This document shows positions 33,983 to 39,497 of a stretch of DNA of 39,497 nt, piece by piece. The notes below the pieces were generated by a model. It had not been told where the DNA came from, made no database searches, and saw only the letters and a list, made by a program, of their open reading frames with translations. Positions within the stretch are counted from its first letter, which is position 1, and each line of letters opens with the position of its first letter. The stretch is taken from assembly GCA_022841545.1 (NCBI GenBank), contig JALHRF010000023.1, positions 1 through 39,497 of the forward strand, in the 5' to 3' direction. Both the position numbers and the translations under genes were made by a program. The stretch comes from Bauldia sp. Its GTDB lineage: Bacteria > Pseudomonadota > Alphaproteobacteria > Rhizobiales > Kaistiaceae.

Positions 33983-35428
33983 CTATATCCCGAAGCAGGC
34001 GTATTTGATGTCGAGATACTCGTCGAGACCGTATTTCGAGCCCTCGCGGCCGACCCCGGAGTCCTTGACGCCGCCAAAGGGCGCGACCTCGGTGGTGATC
34101 ACCCCGGCATTGATGCCGACCTGCCCGTACTGGAGGCGCTCCATCACCCGCATCGCCCGCCCGAGGTCGCGGGTATAGGCGTAGGCCGCGAGGCCGAATT
34201 CGGTATCGTTGGCCATCGCAACCGCTTCGTCTTCCGTCGCGAACCGGAAGACCGGCGCCACCGGGCCGAAGGTCTCCTCGCGCGCAACCTTCATCGCCCC
34301 GGTCACGCCGGCCAGCACCGTCGGCGCGAAGAACGTGCCCTTGAGCCGGTGACCGCCGGCGACGAGCCGCGCGCCCTTGCCGAGGGCGTCGGCGAGGTGT
34401 TCCTCGACCTTCACCACCGCCGCTTCGTCGATCAGCGGGCCCTGCGTCACGCCCTCGTCGAGGCCGTTGCCGACCTTGAGCGCCATGACGGCGTCGGCGA
34501 GCCTGGCGACGAAGGCATCATGGATGCCGGACTGAACCAGGATGCGGTTGGCGCAGACGCAGGTCTGGCCGGAATTCCGGTACTTCGACTGGATCGCGCC
34601 GGCGACTGCGGCGTCGAGGTCGGCATCGTCGAAGACGATGAACGGCGCGTTGCCGCCGAGTTCCATCGACACGCGCTTCATGCTGGCGGCGGCCGCTGCG
34701 GTCAGCATCTTGCCGACCTCGGTCGAGCCGGTGAAGGTGATCTTGCGGACCAGCGGATTGCCGGTCATCTCGGCGCCGATCTCGCGCGCCGCGCCGGTCA
34801 CCACGTTGAGCACGCCGGGCGGAAGGTCGGCTTCCTCGGCAAGCATCCCCCAGGCGATCGCCGAGTAGGGCGTCTGGCTCGCGGGTTTGGCCACAACCGT
34901 ACAGCCCGCGGCGAGCGCCGCACCGAGCTTTCGCGCCAGCATCAGGGTCGGGAAGTTCCATGGCGTGATTGCCGCCACCACGCCGACAGGCTGCTTGATC
35001 ACCATGATCCGCCGCTCCGGCCAGGGCGAGGGGATGGTGTCGCCGTAGACCCGGCGCGCCTCTTCGGCGAACCAGAGCACGTAGCTTGCGGCGAGGCCGA
35101 CCTCGCCGCGCGACTCGGTCAGCGACTTGCCCTGCTCGCTGGTGAGAAGCCGGGCCAGGTCTTCCTTTCGCGCCTCGATCGCCGCCGCGAGCCGGCGGAG
35201 CTTGTCGGCGCGGTGCGCGGCGGTGGACCCGCTCCAGCCCTGGAAGGCGGCGTGGGCGGCCTCGATCGCGCGACGGGTCTCGTCCCGGCCGCAGTTCGGC
35301 GCGGCGCCGAGTTCTTCTCCAGTCGCCGGATTGAACACCGCAATGGTCTTGCCGCTGTCGGCGGTCACCCACTTGCCGTCGATGAAATTCGCCTCGCGCT
35401 GGAACGGCAAGAGCTTGGGCACGGTCAT
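33983..35428 (-). CDS. gabD: NAD(P)-dependent succinate-semialdehyde dehydrogenase
   Basis: Aldehyde dehydrogenase oxidising succinate semialdehyde to succinate, 481 aa (E. coli GabD 482). The motifs are ITPWNFP (Asn158), GSTEVGK (cofactor loop, 234-240), MELGGNAPF (general base Glu256) and GQTCVCANR (nucleophile Cys290, followed by Cys292). The GQTCVCANR wording with its paired cysteine and the EVAPFGGVKDSGVGREGSKYG end are typical of GabD rather than generic ALDH. It is last in an operon behind an iron-type alcohol dehydrogenase (19-bp gap), which suggests conversion of a 4-hydroxy acid via succinate semialdehyde to the TCA cycle. Confidence 0.93.
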   Translation of the reverse strand: MTVPKLLPFQREANFIDGKWVTADSGKTIAVFNPATGEELGAAPNCGRDETRRAIEAAHAAFQGWSGSTAAHRADKLRRLAAAIEARKEDLARLLTSEQGKSLTESRGEVGLAASYVLWFAEEARRVYGDTIPSPWPERRIMVIKQPVGVVAAITPWNFPTLMLARKLGAALAAGCTVVAKPASQTPYSAIAWGMLAEEADLPPGVLNVVTGAAREIGAEMTGNPLVRKITFTGSTEVGKMLTAAAAASMKRVSMELGGNAPFIVFDDADLDAAVAGAIQSKYRNSGQTCVCANRILVQSGIHDAFVARLADAVMALKVGNGLDEGVTQGPLIDEAAVVKVEEHLADALGKGARLVAGGHRLKGTFFAPTVLAGVTGAMKVAREETFGPVAPVFRFATEDEAVAMANDTEFGLAAYAYTRDLGRAMRVMERLQYGQVGINAGVITTEVAPFGGVKDSGVGREGSKYGLDEYLDIKYACFGI

Positions 35429-35447
35429 TGTACTCCTGAAAGGCGCC

Positions 35448-36605
35448 TCACCACGCCGCCCGGTAGATGGCGAGCGCGTCGGAACGTTCGAGAGGTCGCG
35501 GATTGTTGACGAGAAGCCGCGTCTGCTTCATCGCATCGGTCGCCATCATCTCCAGCGCATCTTCCGGGATGCCGAGATCGCGGAGCCGCGGCTCGAGGCC
35601 GCAGCGGCCGGACAGCTTGGCGAGGCTGTCGGCGAAGGCCATGCCGCGCCCCTGGCTGCCGATGTCGCCGAGTTCGGGAAAGACGATCGGCGCGATCTCG
35701 GCATAGACGCTCCCCGCCGTCTCGGCGTTGAAGCGCAGCACATGCGGCAGCACCAGCGCATTGGAAAGCCCGTGGGGAACGTGGAAATGCCCGCCGATCG
35801 GGTAGGCGAGGGCATGCACCGCGGCGACCGGGGAATTGGCGAAGGCCTGCCCGGCGAGCATCGCGCCGAGCAGCATGTCGCTCCGCGCCGCGCGGTCGGA
35901 GCCGTTCCTGACCGCGGTCTCGATCGCCGCCCCCATCAGCCGGAGCGCCTCGCGCGCCAGGGCGCGGGAGATCGGGTTGTTGTTGGCGCTCGCCGAAGCA
36001 TAGGCCTCGATGGCATGCACCATGGCGTCGATGCCGGTGGCGGCCGTCACCGCTGGCGGCAGGCCGAGCGTCAGTTCCGGGTCGAGGAGCGCCACGTCGG
36101 GCAGGAGCACCGGCGACACCACGCCCATCTTCTCGCTGGTCCCGGTGGTGACGATGGCGATCGGCGTCACTTCGGAGCCGGTTCCGGCGGTCGTGGGCGC
36201 CAGCATCAGGGGCAGGCGCGGCCCCTTGGCGTTGCCGACGCCATAGACCTGACGGAGCTCTTCCTGGCCTGCCGCGAGCAGCGCGGCGAGCTTCGCCACG
36301 TCGAGCGAGGACCCGCCGCCAAGGCCGATCACCGCATCGGCCCCATGGTCGAGCACGGCCCTGGTCGCCGCGTGGACCACGGCCTCGGGCGGGTCGGCCT
36401 CGACGTCGGAGAACACGGCCACCGCCAGTCCGGTATCGGACAGCGCCTTGAGCGCCGGCTCGATCAGGCCGATCCTGCGCAGGCCCGGGTCGGTGACCAC
36501 GAGCGCCCGTTGCCAGCCGCGGGCCGCGGCAAGCGCGCCGATCCGCGCGGCGGCGCCATCGCCGAACACGATGCTTGCCGCAGTGTTGAAGGTGAAGGGG
36601 TTCAT
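35448..36605 (-). CDS. Iron-containing alcohol dehydrogenase (candidate 4-hydroxybutyrate dehydrogenase)
   Basis: Group III metal-dependent alcohol dehydrogenase, 385 aa. The NAD-binding loop is GLGGGSSLDVAK (94-105), followed by APTTAGTGSEVTPIAI. The metal ligands are Asp193, His197 (GIDAMVHAIEAY), His264 (HALAYPIGGHFHVPHG) and His278. The long open frame to 37250 is an artefact; ATG 36605 overlaps the symporter stop in a 4-bp ATGA. Pairing with a GabD-type enzyme is the same logic as Agrobacterium blcB-blcA, where BlcB oxidises gamma-hydroxybutyrate to succinate semialdehyde. The substrate is therefore inferred from context. Maleylacetate reductase and lactaldehyde reductase share the fold but fit the neighbours less well. 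Confidence 0.88.
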   Translation of the reverse strand: MNPFTFNTAASIVFGDGAAARIGALAAARGWQRALVVTDPGLRRIGLIEPALKALSDTGLAVAVFSDVEADPPEAVVHAATRAVLDHGADAVIGLGGGSSLDVAKLAALLAAGQEELRQVYGVGNAKGPRLPLMLAPTTAGTGSEVTPIAIVTTGTSEKMGVVSPVLLPDVALLDPELTLGLPPAVTAATGIDAMVHAIEAYASASANNNPISRALAREALRLMGAAIETAVRNGSDRAARSDMLLGAMLAGQAFANSPVAAVHALAYPIGGHFHVPHGLSNALVLPHVLRFNAETAGSVYAEIAPIVFPELGDIGSQGRGMAFADSLAKLSGRCGLEPRLRDLGIPEDALEMMATDAMKQTRLLVNNPRPLERSDALAIYRAAW

Positions 36606-38644
36606 GGTCCGAAACTCCAGTTGAGCAGGGCCCCCACAGCGACCGCGAGCAGCAGCACCCAGAAGCCGGCGAGCGCGACGCCGCTGCCCGAATAGGGGGC
36701 GGCGGGAATCGTCCGCTCCGCCTTGGTCGCGAGCTCGATGAACTTCGAGGGCATGCTCGCCATGCCCATGCGGTAGCTCAGGAACCAGACGAGCAGCACG
36801 CCCGCCGCCCACCAGGCGAGCTGCCACGCCCACAGGGACGGCACGCCGAACGCCCAGGCTTCGGTGCCGCCGCGGGGATCGCCGAACACGGTATTGCCGA
36901 TCACCGCTCCCGGTCCGAGCGCGAAGAACAGCCACGTCAGCGCCGCCGCCCAGGCAACGTAGCGGAGATAGTGCAGTCGCACCGGCAGTACCGCGTGGCT
37001 GGCGAGGAACTGGTGGAAGGTCCGACGGTGCGCCGTCTCCTCGCTCCGCTGGCTGATCAGCGATACGACGAAGACCGTGGCGATATTGGCGGCGAGCCCC
37101 CAGAGCCCGGAGTGGATCGTCCACGGCCAGCGGCCCCAGGGCAGGTCGAGGCCGAAGAAGGCGGCGGCCCCGATGCCGAAATCCTCGGTGAAGACGACGA
37201 AGATCATGCCGGCAATCAGGCCGACGCCGGCGGCAGGCCGGGTGATCCATGGCATCCAGCAGATGGCGGCGAGGACGGGGAGAAGCTGGAGCCCGAAGCC
37301 CAGCGCAAGCGCCCCGAGCAGGATCGCGGCGCCGGGCGCGAACGTGGCGAGGAGGAGGGCGAGCAGAAGGATCAGGCCGATCCCGATGCGGGCATAGAGG
37401 CGCTGGCCGGCGAGGTCGAGGCTAGGGTCGAGGTAGCGGCGGTAGACGTCGCGGACTGCGATCGTGCTCGTCGCGGCGGCGGAGATCGCGGCGAAGGCCT
37501 GGGTCGCCGCCACGGCCGCCACCGCAAGCATTGCCGCGAACCACGGCGCGGCGGATGCGAGAGCCGCCAGGTAGCTGCCGACGATGCCGGCTGCGGTCGC
37601 CGGTTCGGGCGGCAGCGTTGAGCCCATGGCGAGCCCGTTGGCGAGGATCTCTTCTGAAGCGCCGAGGAGCGTGCCGCCGAGGCCGAACGCTACCGCAAAG
37701 AGGAGGAGCACGCCCCCCATCACGCCAGCCGAGGCCCATGTCGCCTGCGTCGCGAAGCCCTTGGGGCTCCGGCTCGAGAAGGCGATCACCGAGAACACCG
37801 GATTGAGGGTGAGCCCCATCAGAGCGAGCCCGTAGGAGAGGATCATCGCCGTCGTCCACAGGCCGCCGGCCGGAGTCTCGACGCCGAGGCCGTCGGTGAA
37901 CTGGATGACGCCGGGAATCTCGAACAGTGGTCCCGTGGCGAGCGCCGGCGGCCCGCCTTCGACCGGCGCCGCGGCGAGGCTCAGGGCGCCGAGGCCCTGC
38001 ATGAAGCCGTCGAAGCCGCCGGCGAGCCAGTAGGCGTAGACGCCGAGCATGACGATGCCGGCGACGATCAGCACGCCCTGAAGCGTCCCGACATAGGCCG
38101 CGCCGCGCATGCCGCCGAAGACGACATAGGCGAGGACGACTGCCGTCAGCACCCACATCGCGGTGTTGCGGTCGAGGAAGCCGTCGGAGATCGCGGCGAC
38201 GATCGAACCCGAGACGCCGATCTGCATCGCCGCGAAGGGAACGGCGAAGGTGAGGGCGATCACCACCATGGCGAGGCGGATCGCTTCGCCGCCGAAATAA
38301 TGTCCCGCCATCTCGCCGGGCGTGACATAGCCGAAGCGTTTGCCGAGCATCCACTGGCGCTTGAGGAAGAATGCCGAGCCGAGCGCGATGGCGACCGCGC
38401 CGAGGCAGGTCTGCGCAAACGGCAGGCCGTCGCGGAAGATTAGGTCGGGCGCGCCGAGGAACATCCAGCCGTTGAAGGCGAAGGCGGTGGCCGCGGCGAC
38501 CACCACCCAGGCCGGCAGGTTGCGGTCGGCGAGGAAGAAGCTCTTTGGCCCGTCCGCAAGCCGCGACGTCGCGAGGCCCCAGAACAGGCAGAAGGCCCAG
38601 TAGAGGCCGAGGAAAACGATCAGCCAGACCGTCTGTTCAGTCAC
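36602..38644 (-). CDS. Sodium:solute symporter (SSS family)
   Basis: 680-aa polytopic permease with about 13-15 helices. The SSS features are the N-terminal FFLADRNLPAWVVVAAATAFAFNGW segment (read in parts), GYVTPGEMAGHYFGG, VVFGGMRGAAYVGTLQGVLI and AISAAATSTIAVRDVYRRYLDP. The family imports organic acids, sugars, amino acids or vitamins with Na+. It is longer than PutP/ActP (about 500-550) because of a C-terminal extension with additional helices. It is translationally coupled to the alcohol dehydrogenase downstream (4-bp overlap) and overlaps the small membrane protein upstream by 8 bp. Inference: it imports the hydroxy acid that the two dehydrogenases oxidise. Confidence 0.92.
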   Translation of the reverse strand: MTEQTVWLIVFLGLYWAFCLFWGLATSRLADGPKSFFLADRNLPAWVVVAAATAFAFNGWMFLGAPDLIFRDGLPFAQTCLGAVAIALGSAFFLKRQWMLGKRFGYVTPGEMAGHYFGGEAIRLAMVVIALTFAVPFAAMQIGVSGSIVAAISDGFLDRNTAMWVLTAVVLAYVVFGGMRGAAYVGTLQGVLIVAGIVMLGVYAYWLAGGFDGFMQGLGALSLAAAPVEGGPPALATGPLFEIPGVIQFTDGLGVETPAGGLWTTAMILSYGLALMGLTLNPVFSVIAFSSRSPKGFATQATWASAGVMGGVLLLFAVAFGLGGTLLGASEEILANGLAMGSTLPPEPATAAGIVGSYLAALASAAPWFAAMLAVAAVAATQAFAAISAAATSTIAVRDVYRRYLDPSLDLAGQRLYARIGIGLILLLALLLATFAPGAAILLGALALGFGLQLLPVLAAICWMPWITRPAAGVGLIAGMIFVVFTEDFGIGAAAFFGLDLPWGRWPWTIHSGLWGLAANIATVFVVSLISQRSEETAHRRTFHQFLASHAVLPVRLHYLRYVAWAAALTWLFFALGPGAVIGNTVFGDPRGGTEAWAFGVPSLWAWQLAWWAAGVLLVWFLSYRMGMASMPSKFIELATKAERTIPAAPYSGSGVALAGFWVLLLAVAVGALLNWSFGP

Positions 38645-39074
38645 GGCGGCCGCTCCCGTTGGGCGGGCCGCGGTCGGAGTGGAACATCGAGAACGCGCCG
38701 GTCAGCCCGTGCCGCGCGGTGAGGTAGACCACGAACCCCGCCGCGACCAGCCCCAGGCCGAGAACGCCGATCTCGACATCGCGCGCCGAGAAGCCGGGAA
38801 TGAGAGCCCAGCTTGCGAGAAAGGTGAGGGCCGCTACCCCGAACAGGCCGATCGCCGTCACGATTTCGCCGGGTCGGAAGTCGCGGACATAGATCCGGTT
38901 GATGACGAGATGCGAGACGAAGCCGGCAATCAGGACCGCATAGCCCGCGCCGGCAACCACGAGGCTCTCGGCACGGAACGCGGTGGCGACCAGGCCGAGG
39001 CCGAGGGAGCCGCACAGCGCCCAGCTCGTCAGCACCGCCAGCCGGTGTTCCGCGTCGTAGTCGGTCTCGGTCAT
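38637..39074 (-). CDS. Small four- or five-helix membrane protein, symporter partner
   Basis: 145-aa membrane protein, first gene of the operon. After MTETDYDAEHR the sequence has four hydrophobic helices (about 15-33, 37-57, 72-92 and 100-121), then a short polar tail ending in HSDRGPPNGSGRRD. It overlaps the symporter start by 8 bp, so the two are translationally coupled and may form a complex, as small DUF485/DUF4212-type subunits do with SSS permeases. It does not show the motifs of either family clearly. I do not recognise the family. ATG 39074 is preferred over the 27-bp longer frame. Confidence 0.75.
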   Translation of the reverse strand: MTETDYDAEHRLAVLTSWALCGSLGLGLVATAFRAESLVVAGAGYAVLIAGFVSHLVINRIYVRDFRPGEIVTAIGLFGVAALTFLASWALIPGFSARDVEIGVLGLGLVAAGFVVYLTARHGLTGAFSMFHSDRGPPNGSGRRD

Positions 39075-39253
39075 GCTCGCGCCCCGCGGCGTGCCGCGCA
39101 CGCAGGTCTCCAGTGCAGGTCTCCGCTATTGGCATGCCGCCAACGACTCGGAATGCGATCCCCTCCCGACCTCCCCCTTTCAGGGCTATGAGGTTCACAC
39201 TTCTTCTGGCGAAGTCGGGGGTGCACGGCGACAAGCCCTTGACGGGGCAGAAG

Positions 39254-39338
39254 TCCCGCCCCCTCTCCCGTTGGGAGAGGATAGCGAGACTTGCTTCGCG
39301 GAGCGAAGTGTAGTCGAGCTTGGTGAGGGGTGTGACCT
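39254..39338. repeat. Intergenic hairpin repeat in the non-coding right end
   Basis: Two perfect short hairpins follow each other: CCTCTCCC/GGGAGAGG with a GTT loop (39262-39280) and CTTCGC/GCGAAG with a GGA loop (39294-39308). GGTGAGGGGTGTGACC ends the element. This CCCTCTCCC...GGGAGAGG...GTGAGGGG wording is common in dispersed intergenic elements of Rhizobiales (recall, not searched). The whole stretch 39075-39497 (423 bp) holds no convincing gene: open frames there lack ribosome-binding sites or homology. It should contain the promoter of the symporter operon, but I see no clear -35/-10 pair. Confidence 0.6.
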
Positions 39339-39445
39339 CTCGGCGAGCGGAGCCCGCGCGGCCCTTTTTCGGCTTCGTTTCGCCCCTTGCATTTTGATTT
39401 TGTCGGCTCAGGAGCAACCGAGAGGAATCGGTGCAGACTGTGAGG

Positions 39446-39479
39446 CAGCTCGGGGCTGGTGGCCACCAGCCCCGAGCTG
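39446..39479. other. Perfect 34-bp palindrome
   Basis: Bases 39446-39462 are the exact reverse complement of 39463-39479 (17-bp arms, no spacer, centre GGTGGCCACC). In RNA it would form a hairpin with a stem of about 15 bp. No T-run follows on the plus strand in the remaining 18 bases, and none is seen on the minus strand. It may be a terminator of a gene beyond the window, or a protein-binding or cruciform site. Confidence 0.7.
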
Positions 39480-39497
39480 GGCGGGCGGGACCGTTTA

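Noticed and set aside
35448-37250. A 600-codon reading of the alcohol dehydrogenase starting far upstream
   Set aside because: The upstream part is out-of-frame symporter sequence. The dehydrogenase begins at 36605 with a 4-bp overlap and normal family length.
39071-39466. Open frames in the right-end non-coding stretch
   Set aside because: They cross hairpin repeats, lack ribosome-binding sites and give Arg/Ser/Pro-rich products without recognisable motifs.

Overview
The window is a high-GC, gene-dense chromosomal segment of an alphaproteobacterium, most likely Hyphomicrobiales (Rhizobiales). The main evidence is a complete PhyR/NepR/EcfG general stress response locus with an HWE-type sensor kinase, a system restricted to Alphaproteobacteria. 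GGAAC-N16/17-CGTT promoters, a SqrR/BigR-controlled sulfide oxidation operon and rhizobial-style intergenic palindromes fit the same group. No rRNA, tRNA, CRISPR array, insertion sequence or prophage was seen.

Layout, left: clpB (missing only its first few codons), a palindromic intergenic repeat, xthA, a small unknown gene, two overlapping GNAT acetyltransferases, and the rplU-rpmA ribosomal operon with a visible sigma-70 promoter and terminator. From 6.2 to 13.3 kb lie an ABHD10-like hydrolase and a minus-strand operon: sulfide:quinone oxidoreductase, a DUF2892 membrane protein, an RND adaptor and an RND pump. A SqrR/BigR-type repressor is divergent to it, with an AT-rich palindrome at its start. 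A decayed DUF4160 gene follows. From 13.5 to 17.8 kb are a cytoplasmic gamma-glutamyltransferase-like enzyme, an NAD-dependent epimerase, a PfkB sugar kinase and a Crp/Fnr regulator.

From 17.9 to 24.3 kb is the stress-response region: a single-domain receiver, an AI-2E family exporter, a holin-like/YqjD-like pair, ecfG, nepR, phyR, an HWE kinase, csbD and a 70-residue disordered Q/N/D/G/R-rich protein. Five consensus EcfG promoters were found by reading: two in tandem before phyR, and one each before the yqjD-like pair, csbD and the disordered protein. A sixth near-match lies before the kinase. Together they make a compact sigma factor, anti-sigma, anti-anti-sigma, sensor and effector island.

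From 24.4 to 34.0 kb a three-gene plus-strand operon encodes an exported LysM/FecR/Ig-like protein, an exported protein with about 17 PKD repeats, and a membrane-bound HAMP class III adenylate cyclase. It looks like an envelope structure coupled to cAMP signalling and is the best candidate here for an undescribed system. The last operon (39.1 to 34.0 kb, minus strand) encodes a small membrane protein, a sodium/solute symporter, an iron-type alcohol dehydrogenase and a succinate-semialdehyde dehydrogenase, consistent with uptake and oxidation of 4-hydroxybutyrate or a similar compound to succinate. The right end is non-coding and holds hairpin repeats and a perfect 34-bp palindrome.
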